Shown here piece after piece: positions 46,504 to 55,433 of a stretch of 64,000 nt of DNA. Source of the DNA: an uncultured Gammaproteobacteria bacterium (GTDB lineage Bacteria > Pseudomonadota > Gammaproteobacteria > Arenicellales > JAANXG01); contig CAMYKK010000016.1 in the NCBI GenBank assembly GCA_947258975.1, positions 1-64,000 of the forward strand, written 5' to 3'. The notes beneath the pieces are model-generated. The model saw only the letters and a program-made list of their open reading frames with translations. It had not been told where the DNA came from and ran no database searches. Position numbers and translations under genes: made by a program. Within the stretch, counting starts at the first letter, position 1; each line of letters opens with the position of its first letter.

Positions 46504-47401
46504 CTTCGTAAGTGATTTTTGGCATTGGTTTATCGTCATTCCGACGGTGATCGGGATACTCGCGTTGTTTCCACTGGTAATCTTGAATCGGGGAAAAAAG
46601 ACCGCCGACAAACCCGAGACCATGGGCCACGTCTGGGACGAGGATCTACAGGAATACAACAACCCATTACCGAAGTGGTGGCTGAACATGTTCTACATCA
46701 CAATCGTGTTTGGGCTCGGTTACCTTGTCTTGTATCCCGGCTTGGGCAAGTTCGAAGGGATCTGGGGGTGGTCCTCGACTGGGGAGTACGACAGCGAGGT
46801 CAACGCAGCGAATCAAAAGTTCGGTCCGTTGTTCAAAAAATATGCCGCCATTGACATAGAAACTCTCGCCAAGAATCCCGAGGCGATAAAGACCGGTGAG
46901 CGGTTGTTTGCCAATTATTGTTCAACCTGCCACGGCGCGGATGCGCGCGGTGCCCTCGGGTTTCCGAACCTGCGTGATCAGGATTGGTTGTATGGAAATG
47001 AACCGGCGCAAATCAAGGCCACTATCCTGAACGGACGCAACGGGATGATGCCGGGTTGGCAGGCGGCGCTCGGCGACGATGGCGTAAAAAACGTCACGGA
47101 ATTTATTTTTAGTTTGAGCAGAAAAGAGGTCGACCTGGATGCGGCGCAGGCCGGACGCGAGCACTACAACAAGATGTGTATAGCCTGTCATGGCCCAGAC
47201 GCGAAGGGAAACAAGCAACTGGGCGGCGCCAATCTGGCCGACAACGTCTGGTTGCACGGGGGTTCGCGTAAGGCGGTGATGCGCACCGTCGCCGAGGGGC
47301 GTCAAGGAAGGATGCCCCCGCATAAGGATTTTCTCGGTGAGGACAAGGTCCATATACTGACGGCCTACGTTTACAGCTTATCGGCCGGCAAAACTCAGTG
47401 A
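46493..47401 (+). CDS. ccoP: Cytochrome cbb3 oxidase subunit III (dihaem)
   Basis: The product has 302 aa. Two membrane helices (about residues 8-31 and 62-80) are separated by the conserved HVWDEDLQEYNNPLPKWW loop. Two class I haem domains follow, with YCSTCHG and MCIACHG. CcoP takes electrons from soluble or membrane cytochromes and feeds CcoO. ATG 46493 overlaps ccoQ and has GGAG upstream. The stop overlaps the next gene by four bases. Confidence 0.97.
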   Translation: MAADFVSDFWHWFIVIPTVIGILALFPLVILNRGKKTADKPETMGHVWDEDLQEYNNPLPKWWLNMFYITIVFGLGYLVLYPGLGKFEGIWGWSSTGEYDSEVNAANQKFGPLFKKYAAIDIETLAKNPEAIKTGERLFANYCSTCHGADARGALGFPNLRDQDWLYGNEPAQIKATILNGRNGMMPGWQAALGDDGVKNVTEFIFSLSRKEVDLDAAQAGREHYNKMCIACHGPDAKGNKQLGGANLADNVWLHGGSRKAVMRTVAEGRQGRMPPHKDFLGEDKVHILTAYVYSLSAGKTQ

Positions 47402-47664
47402 GCCGGAAAAGCTCGCCAAAATCCCAACGGCTGGTGGCAGTGTTATGGCCGTCGTTCTTGGTGTCTGGTGTCGCTACGGTCCTCTTTTTTGTGATGTTTG
47501 ATCCGCTGCCACGGCTTGCGAATACCGATTTGGCGGAGCTGAGCCGGCTAGGCGCCTACAACATCGGGTTTTTGTGGTTTTTGATTACCGCGGCCAGCAG
47601 CTGGTTGACGTGCTATTGTCAACGCTCTCCCGAGCAGCTTGAACAGACCACGGCCGACGCGTGA
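47398..47664 (+). CDS. Small two-helix membrane protein in the cco operon
   Basis: The product has 88 aa. Its GTG start overlaps the ccoP stop (GTGA), which strongly supports translation. Two hydrophobic segments are seen: LVAVLWPSFLVSGVATVLFFVMF and IGFLWFLITAASSWLTCYC, with a short acidic tail. It is not CcoQ, CcoS or CcoH, and no named family was recognised. Its place between ccoP and ccoG suggests a part in building or tuning the oxidase. The two cysteines in TCYC could bind metal or form a disulfide, which is speculative. Confidence 0.75.
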   Translation: MSRKSSPKSQRLVAVLWPSFLVSGVATVLFFVMFDPLPRLANTDLAELSRLGAYNIGFLWFLITAASSWLTCYCQRSPEQLEQTTADA

Positions 47665-47767
47665 GAATGTTGGTATAAAGCATAGCGGAACGTGCTCATC
47701 TGGCAGCACAACCTTTATCACCGACAACATCGTACCGCTGAAGTCCTCTCCTCAGGTTAACAGACAG

Positions 47768-49159
47768 GTGACAAGCTCAGTCGAAAATATCGAACAGACA
47801 CTGTACGCCAAGCGCGAGAAGATATTTCCGCGACAAGTGCACGGGTTGTTTGCGCGTCTACGGTTGCTCGGTATTACCGTTTTGATGGGTATTTATTACG
47901 GCCTGCCGTGGGTAACTCTGGGAGACCGTCAAGCAGTGTTGTTTGATCTGCCGGCACGTAAGTTCTATATATTCGCCCTCTCATTCTGGCCCCAGGATTT
48001 CATTTATCTCGCCTCATTGTTGATCATCGCTGCGTTGGCATTATTCTTCTTCACGGCCTTGGCCGGACGTCTATGGTGCGGGTATGCCTGCCCGCAAACG
48101 GTGTGGACGGAAGTTTTTTTATGGATAGAACGCAAGGTAGAGGGGAATCGTGCCAAGCAGATGAAATTGGATAAGTCGCCGTGGAATCGTCGAAAAGTTC
48201 TCATCAGGGGAACGAAGCATGTCCTTTGGATCGCGTTGTCTCTATGGACGGGGTACACTTTTGTTGGCTACTTCACGCCAATTCGGGAATTGGGCCATTC
48301 CGTACTCAACTTGAGCACCGGACCGTGGGAGACCTTTTGGTTGATCTTTTATGGATTTGCCACGTACGGTAATGCGGGTTGGCTGCGGGAACAGGTATGT
48401 ATATACATGTGTCCCTACGCGCGTTTCCAGAGCGCGATGTTTGACAAAAATACGCTCATTATTTCCTATGACATTGATCGCGGTGAGCCGCGTGGGTCGC
48501 GCAAGCGCGGCATTGATCCAAAAAACGCCGGCTTAGGTGATTGCATAGATTGTACTTTGTGCGTCCAGGTCTGTCCTACTGGCATAGATATTCGTAATGG
48601 TTTGCAATACGAATGCATTGGTTGCTCAGCATGCATCGACGCGTGTGATGAGGTCATGGATAAGATGGACTACCCGCGAGGTTTAGTGCGTTATACCACC
48701 GAAAATGCCATCGAGGGCAAACCAGCCAGAGTGCTGCGTCCTCGGGTGCTGATGTACGCGATAATCTTAATTGGTCTACTCGGCGCAGTGGGCTATTCCA
48801 TTGCCATTCGCGTGCCTGTCGGTCTCGATGTGATCCGTGATCGAAATTCCCTGTATCGTGAGACGGTGGAAGGTCTGGTCGAAAACGTATACACCCTGAA
48901 GTTGCTGAATATGGATGATCGAGATCAGCGATATCGAGTGTCAGCGTTTGGCCTGAAAGACCTGACGCTGAAACAAGACCATGCATCCATCGAAGTTCCT
49001 GCCGGACAAGTGCGCGAGTTTTCCGCACGACTGCAGATCGACCCGGTAAACCTAAAACAGGCCAGCAATGAAGTGTTCTTCGAACTGGTAGCAATCGATA
49101 ATGAAACCCTGAGGGTCCGTGAGCCCGCACGTTTTCTTGGACCCTCGAGGTCGCGATGA
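47768..49159 (+). CDS. ccoG: Cytochrome c oxidase accessory protein CcoG (FixG/RdxA)
   Basis: The product has 463 aa from GTG 47768, which is chosen because the family usually begins shortly before LYAKREKIFPRQVHG. The frame extends to 47639, but those residues look non-native. Membrane helices flank two ferredoxin-type clusters, CIDCTLCVQVCP and CIGCSACIDACDEV, and WCGYACPQTVWTE and CIYMCPYARFQ provide further cysteines. A C-terminal Ig-like domain follows. CcoG is thought to reduce copper(II) for CcoN assembly. It overlaps ccoH by four bases. Confidence 0.92.
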   Translation: MTSSVENIEQTLYAKREKIFPRQVHGLFARLRLLGITVLMGIYYGLPWVTLGDRQAVLFDLPARKFYIFALSFWPQDFIYLASLLIIAALALFFFTALAGRLWCGYACPQTVWTEVFLWIERKVEGNRAKQMKLDKSPWNRRKVLIRGTKHVLWIALSLWTGYTFVGYFTPIRELGHSVLNLSTGPWETFWLIFYGFATYGNAGWLREQVCIYMCPYARFQSAMFDKNTLIISYDIDRGEPRGSRKRGIDPKNAGLGDCIDCTLCVQVCPTGIDIRNGLQYECIGCSACIDACDEVMDKMDYPRGLVRYTTENAIEGKPARVLRPRVLMYAIILIGLLGAVGYSIAIRVPVGLDVIRDRNSLYRETVEGLVENVYTLKLLNMDDRDQRYRVSAFGLKDLTLKQDHASIEVPAGQVREFSARLQIDPVNLKQASNEVFFELVAIDNETLRVREPARFLGPSRSR

Positions 49160-49719
49160 GAATGAGTGTGCCAGAGCCGGTACGAGAATGGTATCGTCAG
49201 CCGATGGTGTGGTTGTTGATTGCCATACCGCTGTCGGCCGTGTTGATGGGTGTGACGATCATCATTTTGGCTGTCGTCAGCAATGACGGCATGGTCGCTG
49301 ATGATTATTACCGGCGCGGGATGGAGATAAATCAATCTCTGGCGCGGGACCGGATTGCGGCGCGCTACGGCCTGCGCGCCGTGGTCAAATTGGATACGGA
49401 TGGAAAGGCGATTCATGCGACACTACGTGCGGACAACGTGTTGCGGTTTCCCGACAGCGTACAGCTAACTCTTTCGCACGCTACCCAGTCGGGACTTGAT
49501 CGCAGCATCAGGTTGATACAAACTGCGGGACGGGTTTATCAGGCGGGACTTCCGGAGTTGCCTGTCGGGCGGTGGTACGTGCAACTGCACGCGAGGGACT
49601 GGAGGTTAAACGGTGTTTTGCAGGTTCCCGGGCAGAATGAGCTGATCTTGGAGAACGATTCGACGCTCGAAAGCGTTAGCGGCGCATACCCTGGTGCCAG
49701 GCGCCACAGCGGGCGTTGA
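49156..49719 (+). CDS. ccoH: FixH/CcoH family oxidase assembly protein
   Basis: The product has 187 aa. One N-terminal helix (MVWLLIAIPLSAVLMGVTIIILAVV) is followed by the FixH signature VADDYYRRGMEINQSLARD and a beta-rich periplasmic domain. FixH/CcoH is needed for cbb3 oxidase assembly. It overlaps ccoG by four bases and ends the plus-strand operon; ccoI and ccoS are encoded separately on the minus strand. Its tail (about 10 residues) is Arg/Gly-rich and could be non-conserved. Confidence 0.9.
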   Translation: MRMSVPEPVREWYRQPMVWLLIAIPLSAVLMGVTIIILAVVSNDGMVADDYYRRGMEINQSLARDRIAARYGLRAVVKLDTDGKAIHATLRADNVLRFPDSVQLTLSHATQSGLDRSIRLIQTAGRVYQAGLPELPVGRWYVQLHARDWRLNGVLQVPGQNELILENDSTLESVSGAYPGARRHSGR

Positions 49720-49897
49720 CTGAATACACTGTTGCGCACCGCACCATATCAGTTCTCGTTTACGCGATTTTACGCGGACACGTGGCGCGCGTGGCCGGCC
49801 GGTCCTAACGGAGGAATGGAAGGGGTGCCCATTTCCGGCGTGCGATCACCGCCGCGCTGCGGTTGACCGGAAGGTTTGGTTTTACCTTGCTCTAGTT

Positions 49898-49911
49898 TTG
49901 ACTTAGATCAA
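49898..49911 (+). promoter_or_regulatory. Fnr-like box upstream of the hemerythrin gene
   Basis: TTGACTTAGATCAA matches the Fnr consensus at nine of ten positions and lies about 100 bp before ATG 50009. No good -10 stands at class II spacing, so the architecture may differ or the site may act from farther upstream. Confidence 0.45.
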
Positions 49912-50008
49912 ATAGTAAGCTGTTTCTGCGGCGCCGTTGTTGCCGTATGTCGGTAAGTTGTATCAAAGTGATTTAATCTGGACAACGCGTAGCTATCGGA
50001 GAGTGGGT

Positions 50009-50581
50009 ATGACCAATGTCATCGAACAGATTCACCAGGATCACGTCAATATGGCGCGCCTGTTGAATCTCGTAGACGCAGAAATTGACAAGGCAAAACA
50101 GGATGGCATGCCGGATTTTCTCATGCTGGAGCATGTGATGCGTTACATGACCAATTATCTTGATCAAGTGCATCATAATAAAGAAGATGCAATGTTTCGA
50201 CGCGTTGTCAGCCTGGATCCGCAAGCGAAAGACGCGGTGAAGGATCTGCTGCTCGAACATGAGGAATTGAAAAGCACGGGGCGGCAGCTCTATGATCTCG
50301 TATGTGCGGCGCAAAACTCAGATTTTGTTCGTCGCGAGGATGTCATTTCGCAGGGGACGGATTACGTAAGGACGCTACGAACGCACATGGGCAAGGAGGA
50401 GGGCGATCTGCTAGCGCGAGCGAGGCGGTTATTGACGGAGCACGACCTACGCGATGTCGATGCCGAGATCGACTCGATCCATGATCCGCTATTCGGCGAC
50501 ACGGTGGAAAAAGAGTATCAAAGCCTTTATGCGTATATTATTGCGCAGCAGGAAAGCGTCGCCGAAGCACGTCAAGGCTAG
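50009..50581 (+). CDS. Hemerythrin-like di-iron protein
   Basis: The product has 190 aa and the four-helix hemerythrin HHE pattern: HQDHVNM (first His), LDQVHHNKEDAMF (His and Glu ligands), LLEHEELK and RTHMGKEEGDLL. Such proteins bind oxygen or nitric oxide at a di-iron centre, or repair iron clusters. GGAG stands before ATG 50009; the longer frame from 49937 is not needed. With an Fnr-like box upstream and the cbb3 genes alongside, a role in oxygen supply or NO defence is likely, by inference. Confidence 0.88.
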   Translation: MTNVIEQIHQDHVNMARLLNLVDAEIDKAKQDGMPDFLMLEHVMRYMTNYLDQVHHNKEDAMFRRVVSLDPQAKDAVKDLLLEHEELKSTGRQLYDLVCAAQNSDFVRREDVISQGTDYVRTLRTHMGKEEGDLLARARRLLTEHDLRDVDAEIDSIHDPLFGDTVEKEYQSLYAYIIAQQESVAEARQG

Positions 50582-50734
50582 CGCGTATATACGATCGGGT
50601 CTGATTCGATTCCGACCCTATGTTCTGAAGTGCGCCGGCCCAAGCGCTTCGATATGCGGCGACTTATAACACCGCCTGCAGGGCGCGGCCTTACAATCAA
50701 CCTCACATCGAGGGGTAAATCGTGGTCTGTCCCG

Positions 50735-50906
50735 AATGGCACTTACTTAAGCCTTACAGAGGCTAAAAAGTGCTGAATTGAGGGAGAATTTCCGGGACCG
50801 TCGCCAGCAACGATGCTGGCGCCGAGCCTACAGGGAGGTATTGACGGCGTGTCCCGGGAATGGTCACTCGGTTCAGCGTGTCGTGACCCCTGAAGTAAGT
50901 GCCATT
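50735..50906. mobile_element. Possible 172-bp MITE with inverted ends and 11-bp flanking direct repeats
   Basis: The ends AATGGCACTTACTTAAG (50735-50751) and the complement of 50890-50906 match at 16 of 17 positions. TGGTCTGTCCC flanks both sides (50723-50733 and 50908-50918) as a direct repeat, as a target duplication would. The inside has no gene; a short hairpin CGCCAGCAACGATGCTGGCG is present. It occupies most of the 406-bp gap between hemerythrin and ccoS. Confidence 0.55.
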
Positions 50907-50987
50907 CTGGTCTGTCCCCTATTTAGTTTGGGCAAGATTTGACCCCTTATTTTCCTGTTTTTGCTTTTTGGTTGCTGCCCACTTTGC

Positions 50988-51197
50988 TCAATTTCGTGTT
51001 GGTGTGTCATCCGCGTCCGATGATTTTTCGGTTTGTTCCGGTGTGCTCGACGGGGTGTCGTTGTCGTCCAGCAGGATCCGGTAGGCGGGGCCCTCGAGAT
51101 CGTCGAATTGGCCGGACTTGACTGCCCACACGATTGCCCACACGATGACGCCGACCAGCGCCAAGGACAGAGGAATTAACAAGAACAATATCTCCAT
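50988..51197 (-). CDS. ccoS: Cytochrome cbb3 oxidase maturation protein CcoS
   Basis: The product has 69 aa. One N-terminal helix (MEILFLLIPLSLALVGVIVW) and the segment WAVKSGQFDDLEGPAYRILLDD are the CcoS signature. The tail is acidic and Ser/Thr-rich. CcoS is required for cofactor insertion into CcoN. It follows ccoI on the same strand after 61 bp. Confidence 0.94.
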   Translation of the reverse strand: MEILFLLIPLSLALVGVIVWAIVWAVKSGQFDDLEGPAYRILLDDNDTPSSTPEQTEKSSDADDTPTRN

Positions 51198-51258
51198 TAA
51201 CGCCTCACGGTGTGCCGTGGTGCCATGTGCGGATTAGTCTCATCAACGACTCGCTCCT

Positions 51259-53760
51259 TCAACGAGTCGCCCAGGAGCGGCCTCTGGGGCCAACACCCGG
51301 GGTTCGTTCACGAGTTGTGATTGACTCCTGTGAAGGCCGGCGCTCGCGTAAACGCAGTGCATTACCCACAACGAGTAATGAACTGGTGGACATGCCGATG
51401 GCAGCCAGCCATGGTGGCACCATCCCCATTGCGGCGGCGGGCAGAGCAAGCAGGTTGTAAGCGATCGCCCAGGTTACGTTTTGACGCACGACCCGCATGG
51501 TGCGTTTTGCCAGTCCGAATGCTTGAAATAACGTGTAAAGTCTGTCATTCAATAGTATGAAATCGGCGTTGATGCGCGCGAGGTCGGTCCCATCGCCCAT
51601 GGCGATTGACACCTGTGCTGCGGAGAGTACCGGTGCGTCATTGATACCGTCGCCCACCATGGCCACCGTATATCCGTTGGCCTGCAATTCTTGAAGTTTG
51701 GAAAGCTTTTGTTCCGGTGTCAGTCCCGAGGCTCGTTCACGTATCGCCAGTTGATCGGCAATTTTATTGACAGGCCCGGCACGGTCCCCTGAATACAACG
51801 CTAAACCAACGCCGGTTTGCTCGAATGCACGAATCGTTTCGGTGGCGTCGGTACGCAGGTGATCGGCAAATAAGAATTCTCCATGCACCCGCTCGTCATC
51901 GGCGAGTAGCACAACCGTATTATCGCCGAGTGACATCGGTACATTCCGCACGCCGGCGCGCTCCATGACGTATTCCGGGCGGCCGAGATGATAGCGCTTG
52001 CCTTCCACGGTGCCGCTGATCCCTCCCCCAGACTTGGTGACAAGATCTAATGCCTGCTTCGCCGGTATTCCCCCGGCCACCGATAGGACCGCTTTGGCCA
52101 AAGGATGCTGGGAAAAGGCCTCCAACGCAGCAGCGATGGCTAAGCCCTCGTTCCGCGGAAGGTCCGATAGCATATGGGCCTCGGTAAGGATTATGTCACC
52201 CTGAGTTAGCGTGCCGGTCTTGTCGAATACAAAGTAATCCGCGCGTGCCAACCGTTCAAGGGCATCGCCACCGGTGGCGATAATTCCCATTCCGGCGAGG
52301 GTGTTTGATACCGTTGTTTGCGCGGTTGGCACGGCCAGCGACAGGGCGCACGGACACGTGATCACGAGCACCGAAATCGTAACCGCAAGCCAGATGCTCG
52401 GATCCTGATGCCACCAGTACATACCTACCACGACAGCCAGACACAACACCGCGATGACGAACGCCGTCGCTGCACGGTCTGATAGTCGTGTCAGCCTCGG
52501 TTTATCGAGCTGCGCCCGCTCCACCAGCCGTACTATCTGCGATAGTATGGTGTCTTCCCCCACTCCGGTGGTCTCGATCTCGATGGGTTGCTCCAGGTTA
52601 ACCGACCCCGCGAGCACTAGCTCTCCCAGTCGTTTTTCAATCGGCCGGCTTTCGCCCGTCAAAAGGGTCTCGCTGACACTGGAGCTGCCGGTTACTATTC
52701 GCCCGTCGGCCGGTACGTTGGCGCCCGCGAATACGCGCACGCGATCCCCATTTTTAAGTTCCCTCGCCAATACCGTCTCTAATTCCCCCGAGGCGGTAAT
52801 TCGTTCGGCAACATCTGGCGCAGCCCGCATCATGGCGTCCAATTGACGTGTGCTGCGTTGACGCGCCACGAGTTCAAAGTAACGTGCAGATAATAAAAAA
52901 AACACGAACATGGCCACCGACTCGAAGTACACCTGTCCGCCTCCGTTCCAAGTCGCCCACGCGCTACCTGCAGATGCGATGGCGATTCCCAACGCGACCG
53001 GTACATCCATCCCGGGCCGTAAATACTTCATGTCACGCCAAGCACCGCTGAAGAACGGAGACGCGGCATAAAGCAATATCGGCACAGTCAGCAGCAAACT
53101 GACCCAGCGGAACAGATTCTCATAGGTCCACGAAATGCCGTGCCATTTTCCAAAGTACATGGCGACTGCGATCATCATCACCTGTATGCCGAGTGCCGCA
53201 GCCACGCCGAGGCGCTTGAGCAGTTGCTTGCGCGCCTTTTCGATAACTCGTTCGCGCTGGTCCGGATTGTAGGGGTGAGCGACGTATCCGATATTTTGAA
53301 TCGCCGCGAGGATGTTGCTCAACTGGATGCGATCTGGGTCCCAGGTTACCCAGGCGCGATGGGTCGAATAGTTTACGTGGGCTTCGCGGACGCCGTCGAG
53401 TGAACGCAAGTGATGCTCATTCAGCCAACTGCATGCGGCACAAGTTATTCCCTCCAGGATCAAAGCCGCCTGAAGTGATCCCTCCTCTGGTTCCCGGACG
53501 AAACTCTTTTGCACGTCAGGATGATCGTATGTGGAAAGCGCCGTGCTCAGATCGGGGATTAGATGTACGGGATTGTGTGCAGTCTCGGTGCGGTGGTGGT
53601 AATAGTCGCCGTAGCCACCGTCAATGATCGCTTGGGCAACTGCCTGGCAGCCGGGACAACACATTGGGCGCTGTTGGCCAGCGATCTCCACCCATTGCTT
53701 CGTCCCGGATGGGACCGGCAATCCGCAGTGGTAACAATTTGTGTGCGCCGCATCCGCCAT
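51259..53760 (-). CDS. ccoI: Copper-transporting P-type ATPase CcoI (FixI)
   Basis: The product has 833 aa from ATG 53760 (AAGG upstream). The N-terminal extension has CYHCGLPVP and MCCPGCQAV, then a metal-binding domain with GITCAACSWL. P-type ATPase motifs follow: LLTGESRP, the membrane site ITCPCALSLAVP, DKTGTLT (phosphorylated Asp), FSQHPLAKA and MVGDGINDAP. CcoI exports copper for the CuB centre of the cbb3 oxidase. The order ccoI-ccoS is usual, but separation from ccoNOQPGH by strand is less so. A longer start at 53775 is possible. Confidence 0.95.
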   Translation of the reverse strand: MADAAHTNCYHCGLPVPSGTKQWVEIAGQQRPMCCPGCQAVAQAIIDGGYGDYYHHRTETAHNPVHLIPDLSTALSTYDHPDVQKSFVREPEEGSLQAALILEGITCAACSWLNEHHLRSLDGVREAHVNYSTHRAWVTWDPDRIQLSNILAAIQNIGYVAHPYNPDQRERVIEKARKQLLKRLGVAAALGIQVMMIAVAMYFGKWHGISWTYENLFRWVSLLLTVPILLYAASPFFSGAWRDMKYLRPGMDVPVALGIAIASAGSAWATWNGGGQVYFESVAMFVFFLLSARYFELVARQRSTRQLDAMMRAAPDVAERITASGELETVLARELKNGDRVRVFAGANVPADGRIVTGSSSVSETLLTGESRPIEKRLGELVLAGSVNLEQPIEIETTGVGEDTILSQIVRLVERAQLDKPRLTRLSDRAATAFVIAVLCLAVVVGMYWWHQDPSIWLAVTISVLVITCPCALSLAVPTAQTTVSNTLAGMGIIATGGDALERLARADYFVFDKTGTLTQGDIILTEAHMLSDLPRNEGLAIAAALEAFSQHPLAKAVLSVAGGIPAKQALDLVTKSGGGISGTVEGKRYHLGRPEYVMERAGVRNVPMSLGDNTVVLLADDERVHGEFLFADHLRTDATETIRAFEQTGVGLALYSGDRAGPVNKIADQLAIRERASGLTPEQKLSKLQELQANGYTVAMVGDGINDAPVLSAAQVSIAMGDGTDLARINADFILLNDRLYTLFQAFGLAKRTMRVVRQNVTWAIAYNLLALPAAAMGMVPPWLAAIGMSTSSLLVVGNALRLRERRPSQESITTRERTPGVGPRGRSWATR

Positions 53761-54053
53761 TGAGAACCTTTGCATACCGACAGTAATCGCAGTGCTTGTT
53801 ACCGTGGCCGGCTAATCTCCGTCGGAGCGATCGCTAGCCGTGCAATGAGCGACGAGAGCATGCGTGTATGTTGGCTGACCAGGGTCCGTGACATTCGATG
53901 GTTGCGAGCCCGATCAAATGTGAGCCCCCCGCTGTCGGCGTCTCCATTGCAGCGCCAGCAGCGGTAGCGTCTGTGCACACCCTGGAAGCGCACGGAGTAT
54001 GCCCAAGCCACACCAGTAAGACCGGGTTGTCCACGCCCGGCCACACTTGGTTT
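53761..54053. other. Gap between ccoI and fnr, nothing recognised
   Basis: About 290 bases upstream of ccoI hold no gene. No Fnr box with correct four-base spacing was found; TTGCGAGCCCGATCAA has the wrong spacing. Confidence 0.4.
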
Positions 54054-54821
54054 CTAGTGTAACATGTCCGCAAACGGCTTGATTTTTGGCAAGCGAAATC
54101 CGGCCAATACATTTAAACGATCATGGTTCTGGATTTCTACGGAATTCCTGTTTACGGAAATCACTTTGTCGTGTTGCAGGCGTGTTAGTGTGCGGCTGAC
54201 CGTTTCCACTGCCAGGCTCAAATAACTGGCGATGTCGGTGCGTGACATCGGTAGAGTGAAGTTGGTGGAAGAGAAGCCTCTATTCAGATAGTAGTTGGAG
54301 AGCGTGACGAGAAACGACGCGAGCCGCTGAGTCGCGCTCTTGGTTCCAATGGTCACCAGAAAATCTTCTTCCCTGGCCATCAACGCGCTTATTCGTTTGA
54401 GCATTGTTTCCTGGATTCGAATAGAGCCCATACACAACGTAGCGAGATCCCCAAAGCGAATCGCGCAAACACTTGCGGTATCGAGCGAGACGGCGTGGCA
54501 TGTATAGTACCCGCGGGCAACCGCGTTGAATCCGATCAGATCACCGGGAAGATGGAAGTCGATTATCTGTTCTTCGCCGTCGGGCGTAATTTTGTACGTC
54601 TTGAACGCTCCGGACCGCACCGCGTACAAATAGTCAAAGGCATGGCCTTCATTGAACAGTGATTGGCCCCGTTTTAATAGCTTTGGAGTTGCGGAGATAT
54701 TCAACAGATCGTGCGTCTCAGTGTCCGACAGGCCTTGGCCCAGACAAACACCGGCTCGATCACAGGACTGGCACTGACCTGATTGCAGGGGGAATTGGAC
54801 GACTTGTGTTTCGCGACTCAT
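54054..54821 (-). CDS. fnr: Oxygen-sensing Fnr/Anr transcription regulator
   Basis: The product has 255 aa from ATG 54821, with AGGAGG six bases before it. Cysteines 17, 20, 26 and 119 have exactly the spacing of E. coli Fnr Cys20, 23, 29 and 122, which hold the oxygen-labile 4Fe-4S cluster. The cyclic-nucleotide-like beta domain and a winged-helix domain follow; the recognition helix LAVETVSRTLTRLQ keeps the Glu, Ser and Arg that read TTGAT-N4-ATCAA. It should act as activator in low oxygen. It lies with the fix genes and beside the cco genes. Confidence 0.95.
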   Translation of the reverse strand: MSRETQVVQFPLQSGQCQSCDRAGVCLGQGLSDTETHDLLNISATPKLLKRGQSLFNEGHAFDYLYAVRSGAFKTYKITPDGEEQIIDFHLPGDLIGFNAVARGYYTCHAVSLDTASVCAIRFGDLATLCMGSIRIQETMLKRISALMAREEDFLVTIGTKSATQRLASFLVTLSNYYLNRGFSSTNFTLPMSRTDIASYLSLAVETVSRTLTRLQHDKVISVNRNSVEIQNHDRLNVLAGFRLPKIKPFADMLH

Positions 54822-54922
54822 GACGGTCCTCCTATGGCTTGTTTTCCACAAACCATATACCGTCAGCAACCACCGACCAACTCGCGATTCCACGTACGTG
54901 GTTCTACGTATCGTGATCCCAG

Positions 54923-55330
54923 TCAGTGATGGGTGTCGGTTTCGAGGGCGTTTATGATGTGTTCGACCAGTCTCTGGTTTCGAAACGGCTTGGTGAGGAC
55001 CACCGAAGCGCCGGCGGTTTGTGCACGGCTGACCAAGGTATCGTCCTTCTGCGCCGTGATCACCACCGTGGGGATGGCAATACCGCGATTCCCCAGTTCT
55101 TCCAGTAGCTCCACGCCGTTCATTCCCGGCATGCGAAGATCCAGCACCAGGCAGTCGCTTTTCGATCGCTGATAATTAGCGAGAAACTCTGACGCCGAGG
55201 CATAGGGCCGCGCTTGCCAGCCCATGGAATACGCCAATAGGGTGATCGCCGAGCGAATCGCTTGATCATCGTCCACAATGTATAGTGTGGACGGGGAATT
55301 GGAACCAAAACTCGTTTGATATTGAGCCAT
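54923..55330 (-). CDS. Single-domain response regulator (receiver only)
   Basis: The product has 135 aa from ATG 55330: a FixJ-like receiver with LYIVDDDQAIRS, the phospho-acceptor Asp64 in VLDLRMPGMNG and the lysine in VLTKPFRN. There is no output domain. It lies between fixJ and fnr with its own Fnr-type promoter. It may act as a phosphate sink or a competing partner for FixL, similar to the role of FixK/FixT-type feedback in rhizobia, which is inference. The frame extends upstream to 55426 but the conserved part starts later. Confidence 0.85.
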   Translation of the reverse strand: MAQYQTSFGSNSPSTLYIVDDDQAIRSAITLLAYSMGWQARPYASASEFLANYQRSKSDCLVLDLRMPGMNGVELLEELGNRGIAIPTVVITAQKDDTLVSRAQTAGASVVLTKPFRNQRLVEHIINALETDTHH

Positions 55331-55368
55331 GATTAGGAACGAAATGGGCGTCTCTGCGTAGGCATAGT

Positions 55369-55410
55369 AGTAGACACCAGAGTACGGAAAGATGCTTTGA
55401 TGCGGATCAA
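55369..55410 (-). promoter_or_regulatory. Fnr-type promoter of the lone receiver gene
   Basis: TTGATCCGCATCAA on the minus strand (plus 55397-55410) is a perfect Fnr box. TCTACT on minus (55374-55369) starts about 29.5 bases from its centre. The receiver ATG is at 55330. The site lies in the 103-bp gap after fixJ. Confidence 0.68.
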
Positions 55411-55433
55411 TTACCCTTCTAATCAAGGCCGTT

